Positions 47,016 through 58,754 of a DNA stretch of 64,000 nt are shown piece after piece. The DNA is from Viola odorata (taxonomy: Eukaryota; Streptophyta; Magnoliopsida; Malpighiales; Violaceae). The stretch covers positions 45,463,661 through 45,527,660 of the forward strand of contig OY829541.1 of NCBI GenBank assembly GCA_963691705.1, written 5' to 3'. The first letter of the stretch is position 1; each line of letters starts with the position of its first letter. The translations under genes and the position numbers were made by a program. Below the pieces are notes generated by a model. That model was not told the origin of the DNA. It made no database searches and saw only the letters and a list, made by a program, of their open reading frames with translations.

Positions 47016-50000
47016 AATTTGATGAAACGCCCTGACGGCGAGCTAGCACCATGCATGAGGCCAATTGTTGGGATTGATGGGGTACCGATTCCGGTAGCCG
47101 GAATAACATCCTTGCCAGTGTACTTTCGAGAAGACACCTCCAAGCGATCTGAAGAGCTACTATTCCTGGTCGTGGACTTAACGTTACCATATAACGCCAT
47201 ACTGGGGCGACCGTTCCTCAATCATTTCGGGGCAGCGATATCCCAAAAACACCTGCGGATGAAATACCTCTCGTGGAACGGCGTGGTCTCAATCAAAAGA
47301 GACTAGAAACTGGCAGCTGAGTGTTATTCGCTTATGACTCAAAGGAGTTGTGACCGCTACGTTTGCGTGGCAGATGATCCCTTCGATGATAAAGACGAAA
47401 AGTGTACTCAACCGCTCGATCAAATGATGTCAATACCTGTCGGAGAGGACAGTGAAGCGAACCTCTTGATCAGCGAGAAACTAAGCCCCGAAGAGAATGT
47501 GCAATTAGCTCGACTGTTAAGAAAATGTAAAGGGGAATTCGCATGGAAACCGGCAGACATGCCAGGAATCTCGCGAGAGGTCGCAGAACACCGGTTAAAC
47601 GTTAGCCTCGACGCTAAGCCCGTCCAACAAAAACGACGCGCCTTCTCACCAGAAAAGATAGCGGCCATCGAGAAAGAGCTACTAAAGCTCACAGATGCGG
47701 GCTTCATCCGAGAAGTCCAATACCCAACCTGGCTGGCTAACCCTGTGTTAGTCCCTAAGCCTAACGGCGATTGGCGCATGTGCATCGATTTCACTGACTT
47801 GAACAACGCCTGCCCCAAAGATTGCTATCCCCTTCCCCGAATCGACCAGTTGGTCGACCAAACTGCTGGGTACGCCTACCTGAGCTCCTTAGATGCTAAC
47901 TCCGGGTATCACCAAATCCCTATGGCCATAGAAGACGAAGAAAAAACTGCCTTCATCACCCCTAGGGCTACATATTGCTACACCGCAATGCCGTTTGGGC
48001 TGAAGAACGTCGGGGCAACATTCCAGCGCATGGCGAATAAGGTTTTCGAAAAGCAAATCGGGAAAAATGTAGAGGCTTACGTGGACGATATCCTGATTAA
48101 AAGTCGAAGCTTCAAAGACCACCTTGCTGATTTGGAAGAAGTTTTCAATGTGATGAAAAAGTACAAAATCAAACTGAATCCACGAAAGTGTATGTTCGCA
48201 TTCCAAACGGGTAAATTCTTGGGCTACGTGGTCAGCCGGAAGGGTATCCAACCCAACCCTTCAAAGATAAAGGCCATTCAAGACATGATATCCCCTCGGA
48301 CCGTCAAAGACATACAGAAGCTCACCGGCCGCATCATCGCGTTAGGACGGTTCATATCTAAGCAAGGCGAGAGATGCTTGCCTTTTTTCAAGGTCATTCG
48401 AAACAAGGCCCCATTCGGGTGGACAGAGGAATGCGAAAATGCATTTGCAGGGCTGAAAGCTTACTTGTCATCCGATCTAGTGCTAACGAGGCCTGAGTCC
48501 GGCGATGGGTTATATCTATACTTGGGAATAGCCGACGAGGTAGTCAGCGCCGTCCTTGTGCGAAGCAAAGGGCATGTACACCGCCCTGTATTTTTTGTGA
48601 GTCACATATTGAAAGATGCTAAGCTGCGATACGCTCGCATCGAGAAGATAGCGCTTGCCCTAGTACAGGCAACGCGAAAGATGGACCGTTACTTCCAAGC
48701 CCACCCTGTCACTGTGCTCACTGATCAGCCGCTGAGAAAAATCTTTAGAAAGCCTGAGTCTTCAGGGAGGATGTTGATTTGGGAAATCGAGCTTGAACAA
48801 TATGGGCTGCAGTACAGAGCCAGACTGGCGATTAAAGCCCAAGCGTTAGCAGACTTCATAGCGGAATGCACATTCACCAAAGATGCGTCGGCAGACCCGT
48901 CAGAGGAAGAACCAGAAAATTCATGCCTACCGTACCCGGAAACGTTAGCGGACTCATGGGTTATTCATGTGGACGGAGCAAAAAATCAAGAGCTAGCAGG
49001 TGCAGGTATTTTCCTGGTGGGACCAGACGGCATGGAATTGCGATACGCCATCAGAATCCTGCAGCCGTTATCCAACAATGCCGCTGAATACGAAGCGCTG
49101 CTGGCAGGGCTCAGAATTGGAAACAACTTCTCCGTCGAAGCCTCTACCGTTGCAGAGGAGGAATGCGGCTTGCGCCTAAAAATACGAGGAGACTCTAAAT
49201 TGATAATGGATCAAGTCCTAGGAAACTCCCAAGCCTGAGAACCCATCATGATTCAATACTTGGCCAAAGTAAAGCGTGAGCTGTCGGAGATGCAGAAAAA
49301 AGGCACTCGGGTCACCTTTGAACATATCCCCAGAGAAAACAATGAAGAGGCTGATAGCCTCGCCAAGATGGCAGCCAACGTGGAAGCCTTCATACCCAAC
49401 TAAGTGCACTACGGGGAGTTATCCATACCCTCTTTCATGGAAGAACAAGCATCGCTCTGTGTGGAAGAAATAGAAAGCGACTGGAGAACCCCAATGATAG
49501 AATATCTGAAACATGACAAGCTGCTAGAGGAGAGCACGGAAAGGAGGAAAATCTTGAAACGAGCGGCGCGATGCACATATTACAACGGAGAGTTAGTACG
49601 GAGGTGTTTTTCCCATCCTGCCGCTAAGTGCATAACAGAGCAAGAAGGCTTGCATGTGCTACGAGAAATTCACAAAGGGATATGCGGCATGCACATCGCC
49701 AGCGATACACTGGCAGCCCAAGTGTTTTGGTCGGGATTCTACTGGCCCACAATACGAGGAGATTGCCATAACTTCGTGAAAACCTGTCAGAAATGTCAGG
49801 AATATGCTAGGATTCCTCGAAAACCGGCCGCGTAAATTTCAGAAATAATCGCTCCATGCCCGTTTGCCAAATGGGGCATTGACATTTTAAGCCCATTTCC
49901 AAAGGCTAGATCTCAGTTGAAATTTGTGATCGTGGCGGTAGACTACTTCACAAAATGGGCCGAAGCCGAAGCGTTAGCCACCATCACCACTGAAAAAAAT

Positions 50001-50717
50001 TGGCATTTTTTCAAACACCAAGTCATTATGCGATTCGGGGTGCCGCGCATACTAATTAGCGACAATGGAACGCAGTTCACAAGCAAATTCTTCAGGGATC
50101 AGTGTGCGGAATTTTAGATCGAGCAAAGGTTCTCTTCCGTGGCGCACCCTCAAACCAATGGCCAGGCAGAAGTAACCAACCGCAGCATCCTTAGTGGCAT
50201 CAAAAGAAACCTGGAAGGATCTAAAAAGAAATGGCCAGACGAACTGCCATACGTACTATGGGCCTATCGCATGACTGTCAAGGCCGGCACTGGAGAGACC
50301 CCGTTTGCGTTAGCATTCGGAACTGAAGCTGTCACACCGGTTGAGATCGGAATGATGAGCCTTCAGGTCGCTCATTTCAAAGAAGAAAATAATGAGGAAA
50401 GGTTACGTGCTAACCTTGATGCCCTACCGGAAACACATGAGGAAACTCTCCTGAAAACTATGCACTACAAAAGAAAAATGGCACAATACCACAACCGGCA
50501 AGTGAGAGAGCGATTGCTCAAAGCTGGAGATTTAGTGCTCAGAGATAGACGAGCGGCAGGGCAACGCATGGGAAAACTCAGCCCAAACTGGGATGCACCG
50601 TATCGCGTCACCCGTGTTGTGGGAAGATGAGCTTACCACTTGGAAACGCTCGAGGGAATACCCCTGCAGAACTCTTGGAATATAGCTCGGTTGAAGCTAT
50701 ACCACGCTAGGAACTAG
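47016..50717 (+). pseudogene. pol: Tat pol (RT, two RNase H domains, integrase), multiple stops
   Basis: Protease C-terminal part (LPYNAILGRPFLNHFGA, about 47190) is followed by TAG at 47305. The long open frame 47334-49238 holds reverse transcriptase (LDANSGYHQIPMA, AYVDDILIKS), the first RNase H-like region (48500-48850), then a second one (WVIHVDGAKNQELAGAG at 48960, NNAAEYEALLAGL at 49075, continuing after the stop at 49236 with ENNEEADSLAKMAAN). Integrase has an HHCC part (CQKCQ near 49795), WGIDILSPFP, ISDNGTQF and a glutamate in NGQAEVTN, then a C-terminal part ending LKLYHARN with TAG at 50715. Additional stops at 49400, 49833, 50115 and 50628 block translation. Confidence 0.9.
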
Positions 50718-50810
50718 CCCATCCTATCTGGTAATATCAATGCTATTCTAACAAGATATATTTTCCTGTGCGTTTGCTGTTGATAAAATGCAGATAGTGA
50801 AGAATGCCAG

Positions 50811-51304
50811 GAGTGAAAATCCTATCCTTGTGATGGCTGGTCCTGATCAGACAGCTCACTAAGACGAGGCACGCCCTGGCATGGCTAAGCGTTGGGAGTG
50901 AAAATCCTATCCTTGTGGCAACCGTGCTCCCATAGACGGCCCATTAAGACGAGGCACGACCCCAAACGCTCCCGGGAGTGAAAATCCTATCCTTGTGGCA
51001 ACCGTGCTCACATAGATGGCCCACTAAGACGAGGCACGCCCCGGTATCCTTGGGAGTGAAAATCCTATCCTTGTGGCAACCGTGCCCCCATAGACGGCCC
51101 ATTAAGGCGAGGCACGACCCCAAGGAGAGACCAACTCCGTCCTGGAAGTGAAAATCCTATCCTTGTGGTAACCGTGCTCACATAGACGACCCATTAAGAC
51201 GAGGCACGTTCCAGAGACGCGAGGTTTCAACGCTTGGGAGTGAAAATCCTATCCTTGTGATGACCGGTCTTGATCAGACGGCTCACTAAGACGAGGCACG
51301 CCCC
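50811..51304. repeat. Tat 3' tandem array, six units of about 78-92 bp
   Basis: Units start near 50811, 50896, 50976, 51054, 51145 and 51238. Each opens with GAGTGAAAATCCTATCC followed by TTGTG and ends with AAGACGAGGCACG; the join between units varies in length and sequence. Tandem arrays in this position, between pol and the 3' LTR, are known in Tat/Ogre-type elements and have been proposed as seeds for satellite DNA. Confidence 0.9.
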
Positions 51305-51661
51305 AAGCCGATCTTCGACATACGGAAAGGAAGGATACCCCAGCTAGTAACTGAGCGGTTGACACCCGGTGAAGCAAAGTTGGAAAGGGATCCATACCGC
51401 AACAACACCGTCACGACAGGCCTAGTAAGGCTAGAGTTTGCTCCTTAACAACAAAGGGTGGCGTAAAGCTGAGCGCAACATGTGCAGAGGTAGCACAGCA
51501 AACGTTATGGGCGGACAATTTCACAAGCAGTAAGGAGAAACAAGGTAAATGACAAAAGTTCAAAGCCGCGGATTAATCAAGAAAAAGTAACATTGTCAAT
51601 ATTACAAAACAAAAGGGGGCGCATCAGCCACAACAGTCAAAAAAGACATCAAGAATGATGT
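51305..51661. other. Tat spacer between tandem array and antisense gene B
   Basis: No coding feature recognised. Would contain the 3' end of the antisense transcript and the downstream part of the sense transcript. Confidence 0.5.
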
Positions 51662-53957
51662 CTAAGGAGCAGGTGATGCACCGCCTCCTTCCTGCTGAGT
51701 AGATCTCCAGCGATGAAAGCCCTCATCAGTGACGGTGGCGATCCTCTCTTCAAAATACCGACCAAGAAAATCAGCGTCGAGGTTATCTATCCCGTGCTTA
51801 AGCATAAAACTGTCAGACATGATGCCCCCGCCTTCTTTCAAACACCAACGGCTCTTCTCAGCAGAAAGAGCGAGATCGGCGGACAGCTCAGCGTTCCGCT
51901 ATCTCTCTTGACGAAACTCATCCTCCAGCTCTTGCTTAGTAGTTGTTGCCTCCTGAACAGCAACCGCGACCTCCCGTTTGGCAGCCTCCATCTCTTGCTT
52001 AGCAGTTGTTGCCTTCTGAGCAGCAACCGCGGCCTCCTGTTTGGCAGCCTCCGACTCTTGTTTGGCAGCAGCAACGGAATTCACGTAACCCTGACGCTCT
52101 GATAGTAGTCTGTTCAGCTCCCCCTGCCCGTTTGCCTCCACTCTAGCATTTTCTTCATCCATATAATGGAGATGGCAGAGCGAGGAAAATAGCTGGGAGC
52201 GAAGAAAGTTTATACGCTCCTGCTGGCTCCTAGCTGCAAAGGCATCTCTCTCTCTTGGAATAGACATTATCTCAGCTGCCAATAAGGAGGTACATGAGAG
52301 GACATAGTCAGGAGGAGCATCCACCGGAAACTGCAAGTAGTTATCTCGGAAGGAGCGCAGGCTAAACCGGTGAGTAGGCATCAGAGGAGGAGCATAAGTT
52401 GAGGCGTGAACCATCAAGCTGGGAGTAGGGCCACCTCTCGCAGCAATAGGAGGAGACACTGGAACAAAAAGCAAGGTGGGAGGAGAAGAGGGTCGACTAA
52501 TGGTACCGTCAGCGTTAGGGACAGAAGCCCGTCACCCCCGAGCACTTCGCCATGATGAGCCATCAGATTGGAATAAATCGGAGAATCACTCAAAACCTGA
52601 GGACCACCGCCAAAATTGGCACCCTGCGGCTGCTCAACTGGCACACCCCCGAGGACAACCCCAGAAGGATTGGCAGCAGAGGAAGTCGGGCTTTGTTGAA
52701 ACTCATAACGAGCCTTCTTTTGACGCTCTCGAAGGACGTCTGTCATAGACATGTCGTCTTGAGAGGAAGAATGAGCAGAAACAGTGGCGGTTTCCTGGAT
52801 AACACAAAGTATAATGAGAAAGTGGCACGAAGAGAAAAGGAAACCATAAGAAGCGACAAATACGTACTTGAGCACCTGAAGGAGCTAGAGGAATCCCAGA
52901 GAGAATCGGGCTAGCAGTTGCCTCTGAAGAGGCGACAGTATGAGAGGAAACGGAAGGCGTAGTATGTGTCTGCCTAGCCCTTTTCTTCCTTACGGCGCGA
53001 GTACGAAGAGGCGGTTGGGTAATGTCTAGAGTGGTAGCAGTCATTTCCCCTTCAGCGGTGGTAGCAGTAGCAGCCGCGGCAGCTCGAGCTTCGATTTCGG
53101 CTCTCTTCCTTTGCTCTCGTTTCCTCTTCCTTCGGAAATATTCTGGCTCCCAACCGGGTGGAGGAACTGAACAAATACAAAACGTTAGCGTTAGCACTTC
53201 TTGGAAGAGCAGAAGGAAAGGTCAAACGCTCACCCTTTTTGCACTGCTCTATGTCCAACCCGTTAGCCACTTTACGGGCATCGACGCTGAAGTCTAATTG
53301 AAGCGGTGTCTTCAACCAGCTGTCCTCCGGGTCGGAAAGGGGTTTCCGATCACCCCAGGCCCCATCTCTGATTTCCTCGTTAAAGTCGGCCCTCCACATA
53401 GGCTCAGGCAGATCAATAATAAAAAATTCTTCTTTCCAGTGGGGAATAGAAGACTCGATGCCCATGAGTTTCCAGGTGAAGGGCTTTAAGGAGTCATCTT
53501 CATAACGAGGGGATATCGATATAACCCCCTTGCGGGAATATAACTGGAAGATATCGTGAAGCAATGCCAAGGTGGGAGAAGCAATCCCTTTAAAACGACA
53601 CAAAGTGGCAAATGCACTAACAATGCAAATCGCGTTGGGGCTCAACTGAGCCGGAGCCAGATCAGAATCGGCCAACAACAATTTCACAAGCGGGTCAAGG
53701 GGAAGACAAAACCCATGGTCAAACAACTTGGCATACAGAATTCTACTATTAGCGGGTAAAACGTTGTTCAGGCGAAGAGATTCAGAGGCAGCACGAACGG
53801 GATAATCTCAAGGAAATCGACCCTTAGACCCGACAAGCTTGCGATTAATCAAGGCTAGCGTGTAAAGGGAGGTGGGTGTATTATCAATCTTTTCTTCCCC
53901 GGCAGACCTCGGAGGATCCCCTTCTTCGGAAGATTTTTTAGCACGGGTCTTAGCCAT
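51662..53957 (-). pseudogene. Antisense gene B of the Tat element (gypsy-type PF04195-like)
   Basis: Minus-strand gene with three inferred exons: 53957-53234 (starts MAKTRAKKSSEEGD), 53166-52868 (starts VPPPGWEPEYFRRKRKREQ) and 52794 onward. Junctions are GT-AG and in phase. Exon 1 carries the domain usually labelled putative gypsy-type transposon (WKEEFFIIDLPEPMWRADFN); exon 2 has a basic, alanine-rich stretch; exon 3 ends in a long Ala/Glu/Lys coiled coil. Damage: TGA at about 53809, a frameshift near 52530-52540 at a poly-C tract, and TAG at about 51899; past it the frame is recognisable to 51662. It parallels gene A. Function unknown. Confidence 0.7.
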
Positions 53958-54116
53958 AATTAACAAAGGAAAAAGAAGGAGGGAAGAAAAAAGGTGTGTA
54001 CCTTCGCAAAAAGAATACCAGCAGTCTCGAACCAGAAAAGAAGAAGCGGCGCGGGTGAAATACCTAACAGCGTGCAAAAGAAGAGATTAAAAAAGAAAGA
54101 GGAGGTAGGGAAAACA

Positions 54117-54123
54117 TTATATA
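54117..54123 (-). promoter_or_regulatory. TATA-like motif upstream of antisense gene B
   Basis: TATATAA on the minus strand, about 160 bp upstream of the ATG at 53957. Position is suitable for a promoter with a leader of about 130 bases, but no transcript evidence is available. Confidence 0.35.
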
Positions 54124-54636
54124 TAAAGGGTACTACCAATTAGCAGCTGACACATGGCGAAGCAGCGCGTCAAAAGGGGAAGCGCGCGCGTGAAGGCATA
54201 AATTTTAAAACAAACGCGCGAGAGGAAATAAGTTTAAAACAATGATGAAACGCTTCAGTACTCGCGTCTCCCTAGAAGACGCCTGCTTCGAGCGCCTCTT
54301 TGAAGGGACACGTGTCCTCATCCATCATTACTTTTCAAAATCACAATAAATGAAGGACTACGACATTTAATGACCTAAAAAGCAGCGCTAGCTCCACCAA
54401 ACGGCACGACGCGGCAATAATAAGAAAGAGAACGAAGAGGCAACGGTAGCATTACAATGAATCAAACGGTGCAATAAGAGTTACATAACGTCAGCGTTAT
54501 TATAGAAGAATTAATGTCAGACAATCCCCAGCAAAGAATAAAATAAAGCAACGGGAACAGCAACAAAGGAGGGACCAGGAACCCGTCATGAAACTTAAGG
54601 CACCCGTCAAAGGAAAATCACGCGCTACCGTTACCG

Positions 54637-56747
54637 TCAGCCCCTCTCCCCATCCGGAGTGGAAGAATCATTCCCACCTTTGCCAACCTCATCCATTACA
54701 ACAGAAACGTAATCAGCAATCTGGGCCGGATCAGAAGGATTACCTTTGAAACGGGCTGCAAATCTAGAAACAAAGGCCTCCAAAACCTTCTTCTTTCGCA
54801 GCTCTTCCCTTAATGGTGCCCTGGCAGACTCTTCATCTCGGGCCAGCATCTCCTCGCGAAGAAGAAGATTCTTTTTTCTCTTTAACGATAACTCGGCCTC
54901 CAGAACCTCCATTCTCGCTCTCCCGGCAGACTTTTCTCTGCTCAGTTCCTTTCGAGACTCGTCATAAAGACGCGTTAGTAGTCTCGCATGGTCCGCCGAC
55001 TTATCAAGTTGCACCTCTTGAACGCGCATTGCGTTAGAGAAATTTCGTGACTCGCGATCGTGAATCTCGAACAGATAGTTCAGATAGCAGAAGTTATCCA
55101 GGGAATCATTCACAACATGTCGAAGACGGGCCGCTGGAGGAAGCTGAAGGAATTTCTCTTTCTCTGACCGAGAGCTCATCATTTCCCCTATCAGGGGCGC
55201 GGTAAACTCATCTCTAGAAAAGGGTTGAGGAACCCCGGCAGCGCGAAGACCGTCGAAACAGAACCCTGCCAAGTTCATGCGATAGGTTGGGGCATCGTTA
55301 GGACCACCATAGGAAAGATTGATTGGCGGAATTGAACCCTCAGTAAGCACATTCGTGATAGGAGTAAAGAATAGCTCGGGAAGGGCTCTAGGCGACGGCC
55401 CAGCCGCTGAGTCCGCAGCAGAAGATGTGGTCGTCACGTCGGGAATGCAATGAGAAATCGGGGAATCAGGAACGACAGCTGTAGGAGGAGGACATGTCGT
55501 CGGAGGAATCTCCACCTCGGTAAAACAAGTGGCGGCTGGCACCCCAATAATTTTCTCTGGCTGGGAAGTCCTTCCCCTAGGAGAAGCGACAGGTGTAGAA
55601 CCAGTTGCCGCGTCAGCAGAAGACGTCCCGATAGCCTGTTCGCTCGCATCCACTCGGAGCCTTTTCCGACGCAGGGAAGAAGCAATGGAAGAGGCATGAC
55701 AAAGGTCAGGCTTAGCATCTGTATCCTCGTCATCACTATCGACCAACCTTGTCGCAGTTTGGCTAGATTCCGCCCCCTTGCGACGATCCGGTAGCCAATT
55801 CTCCACGAAGCGAGAAGCTCGAGCGGAACCGCCGAACCTTCGCCCTCCTTGGGCAACCGTTTTGGTTCTCCTCTTGGGAGGCTGAGCGCGTCCCTGATTG
55901 GACCCTCCAGCAGAAGGGGAAGCTGGTAAAGTTTGGATCGGTACAACATTCAAAGGAACGCCGGTATCACCTGGGAACCGAGCGTTAGCATAACTAAAAA
56001 AAAATAAAAATAAAAAATATTATGAAAAGAGGCAGACTCACCCATAACGCACTCCTCCAGAGGCTTGAATAAAGCGAAGTCGCGGATGCGATAGCAGGTG
56101 TCCTCGTCTAACAAAGCGTTAGCCTGCTCCAGCTCAGCTCTGGTTAATATCGCAGGATTCTTCCAAATGGGGCCTATGAGCTCCTGATTGAAATTAATAC
56201 GCCACAAATGAGACGGTAGCTCAAGAGCGAAGAAACTACTCTTCCAGTCAGCCACACCCTTCTCAAAGCCGCGAAACCGCTGCCAGAACGACTGCACGAA
56301 CGCGTCATCCCATCGAGGAGTGATTTCGATTAAACAATTATGACAACTCATACTAAAGAATTTGCGAAATAAATTGAGGGATGGGGTGAGAATGTTCTTC
56401 AACTCGCAAGCGCGAAGAAAAACATAAACCGCACACCAGGAAGAAGGAGTTATCTGGGCAGGATTAAGATTATACTCCCGCAGTAGCGTTAGTACTGATT
56501 CATGAACGGGAAAACGAAAACCATAAAGGAACATCTTAAAATAAAGTAGCCTACAAGAACCCCATGCCGGATTATGAAGCCGCATGTAGCTTTCAGGAGC
56601 AGAGGGTTCGTGCCCGGGAGGAAAGGTGATACCGTGTTCCTCCAACTCGGCCTTCAGAACCACATCGCAGGTAAAAACACTGGGTGATTGAGCGACCTCT
56701 GGATCCATGGGTTTCCAGAGGACCTGGCGAGGCCTATTTCTAACCAT
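54637..56747 (-). CDS. Antisense gene A of the Tat element (gypsy-type PF04195-like), two exons
   Basis: Minus-strand exon 1, 56747-56042, joins exon 2, 55970-54637, across a 71-bp intron (GTGAGT...CAG), giving an undamaged reading frame of 679 residues. The N-terminal third includes SSWCAVYVFLRACELKNIL, ITPRWDDAFVQSFWQRF and FFALELPSHLWRINFN, fitting the putative gypsy-type transposon domain. The middle is Ser/Pro/Thr-rich with basic patches (QPPKRRTKTV-like); the C-terminal part (from about 55050 down) is a coiled coil rich in Arg/Glu/Leu, ending DEVGKGGNDSSTPDGERG. Tat-lineage elements are known to carry such antisense ORFs; their role is unknown. Unlike the sense genes, it has no stop. 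Confidence 0.75.
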
Positions 56748-57244
56748 AATAAGCCAGCAAAAAGGGAAAATCTGAGAAGGATTAAAGTGGTACCTTAGAT
56801 GGAAAGATCTACGGGAGAATCAGCAGAGGACGGCGGACGGCCGGAAAGTTATTCGGAGAAGAAAGCGAAGGAAGACGAAGGGAAAAATTCGAAGTGGGGG
56901 CAAAAAGTTTTGGAAAGAGAAAATGGTCATTTTTAAAGGATTAAAATGCCACCGCATTAATTAAGCCGCCAGTCATGCAAAGACGGGTGGAAAAAGAAAT
57001 TGGCCACGTGGAAAGCATTAAAGAACTCGAAGAGAGAAGTTATTTCCCTAAAAGAACGACAGAGTTGACCCAGTCAAAGTAACCGTGAAATGATTGCCTC
57101 GGTAAGGCTAACCGCTTACGTTAGCTGTCAACAAGACCAGCAGGCTAACGGGAAATAACGACAAAAGAAAAAGGCAGAAAACATCATCTCATTCATAAAA
57201 TGCCAACAGGCATATACAACACAAAGGCGTTAATCCTCATCAGC

Positions 57245-57682
57245 CTAGTCCGCGTCATAGAAATAATCATAGTCCTCCGGGGACGATGGTAATCCACTAT
57301 TGTAGGAAAGGGAATATTCGGCAGGTTTAGGCACAAGCTTTGTCGCGTGGGCTACCATCTTGTCATAACAGGCACGAGAACTCTCCCCAATAGTAGAAAC
57401 TACCGGCCTCGAGTCATTGCCATGAGTAAGGGCCTCTTTCTCGGAAGGAGGAGGAGGGGCAGACGGTGACGTTTCTACACCTTTCGATAGCATCAGGTAG
57501 TGGGGCACAAAGCCTGCAAAGAAGGACTCAAAGGTCTGCTTCTTCGTTTTCACTGGCTTCTTGCGACCCTGACGTCTGGCGAGGCATTTGGTAGGTCTCC
57601 ACGGTGGTGTCAGAAGGGGATCATCCGAATCCGGCGAAGTCGGAGGAGTTGGCAAGGAATCGCGCTCATAAAAATCTGTCAT
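57245..57682 (-). CDS. Antisense gene C of the Tat element, small Pro/Ser-rich protein
   Basis: A 145-residue frame starting MTDFYERDSLPTPPTSPDSD at 57682. It is rich in Pro, Ser and basic residues (RRQGRKKPVKTKKQTF) and ends with an acidic Tyr/Asp tail (PEDYDYFYDAD). I chose this ATG over the upstream in-frame one at 57877 because a TATA-like motif lies about 70 bp upstream of it. No known domain; perhaps a regulatory or nuclear protein of the element, but this is a guess. The frame is undamaged. Confidence 0.45.
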   Translation of the reverse strand: MTDFYERDSLPTPPTSPDSDDPLLTPPWRPTKCLARRQGRKKPVKTKKQTFESFFAGFVPHYLMLSKGVETSPSAPPPPSEKEALTHGNDSRPVVSTIGESSRACYDKMVAHATKLVPKPAEYSLSYNSGLPSSPEDYDYFYDAD

Positions 57683-57750
57683 TCTGACCTGCAAAAAAAG
57701 AAAGAGAAGGAAAAGAGGAAGATGAACAGGGAAAGGGGAAAGCATTTCCC

Positions 57751-57757
57751 TTAAATA
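57751..57757 (-). promoter_or_regulatory. TATA-like motif upstream of antisense gene C
   Basis: TATTTAA on the minus strand, about 70 bp upstream of the ATG at 57682. Weak consensus match, but correctly placed. Confidence 0.35.
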
Positions 57758-58171
57758 GCTGAGGAAGCACTCCGATCCTCGTGCAGATCCTGAGAAATAA
57801 TTAAGACGCCTGGGAGAAATAACCGCAATAGCAGAATCCGATCCGGTAGAAGCATAGCTACTCGATAAATGCGCCAATCAAAAGGCACCAAACAACCACC
57901 CAGTCACCTATTCCTGGAAAACGGCCCTGGAAACAGTTGAGATAGAACATTCATTGAACATAACCACGACAATGGCTATGTCCCGAGGCGGGCTCATTTT
58001 CAGTTGGGCTCATAATGAATATCCCAACTAAAGCATCAGGGGATCGAGCGGGAAAAAGAAGATTCGATAACAAGCGGAAGCAACCATTTATTTATGGCCT
58101 AAGCGGTCGAAGAAGTCTAGGAATATACAAAAAGCATAAAAGAAAATAACAAGAGGAGACAAAGGCAGCGG

Positions 58172-58555
58172 TCAAGCATTAGATCCGGCGTCATCTTCCC
58201 CGGGCACAACAGGAACCTCCCTCAAAGCATCAGCAACGGAGGTCAACTCGGCCGAACAGGCCCTCATGCCCTTCAAGCAGCAGGCCAATAGGTCCTTCCT
58301 CTGCTGCAGCATCGAAGCTACCACATCGAGATGAGCAGTAGTGATGGCCAGCTTCGCCAAGCTCTCCAGAGGGCTAAAGTCCTCCAAAGATATCCCCAGC
58401 TGCTTAGACAAAACAGGAGTCAGAATTCCCTGCAATTCCAGAACGTCCTCGGAGGTCTTAAGGATCATCCTCTCTAGGAAACCGATATAGCCCTCAGTAA
58501 GGTTCTTCAGGGTCAAAGTCTTAGAGATCAGGAAATTTTTGGTCAGCTCATCCAT
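58172..58555 (-). CDS. Antisense gene D of the Tat element, 127-residue helical protein
   Basis: Starts MDELTKNFLISKTLTLKNL at 58555 and ends in an acidic tail (VPGEDDAGSNA). The sequence between is leucine-rich and predicted helical (LESLAKLAITTAHLDVVASM, LQQRKDLLACCLKGM). I do not recognise the family. It is the antisense gene nearest the 3' LTR, is undamaged, and has a good TATA-like motif about 60 bp upstream. Confidence 0.5.
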   Translation of the reverse strand: MDELTKNFLISKTLTLKNLTEGYIGFLERMILKTSEDVLELQGILTPVLSKQLGISLEDFSPLESLAKLAITTAHLDVVASMLQQRKDLLACCLKGMRACSAELTSVADALREVPVVPGEDDAGSNA

Positions 58556-58616
58556 AGTGAAAGGTGGAAAGAAAGGACGAAAAGGTGTGGCGAAATTCGC
58601 ATAAAAAGAAGCTTCA

Positions 58617-58623
58617 ATTTATA
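58617..58623 (-). promoter_or_regulatory. TATA box candidate upstream of antisense gene D
   Basis: TATAAAT on the minus strand about 60 bp upstream of the ATG at 58555, the best placed of the TATA-like motifs in this antisense cluster. Confidence 0.45.
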
Positions 58624-58754
58624 GCTCCTGGACAAGTATAGTCAGGGTCAGCTGGTTTCCTGACAAAGAGTCGCTCCGGTACGAAGAGAACTAACACATG
58701 AAGAAGAGGCGATAGCCCTTGGTAAACACTCGGGCTCATTTTCAGTTGGACTTA

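Noticed and set aside
50811..51304. CRISPR-like array or rRNA spacer repeats
   Set aside because: The joints are degenerate versions of the same unit and lie inside a Tat element between pol and antisense genes.
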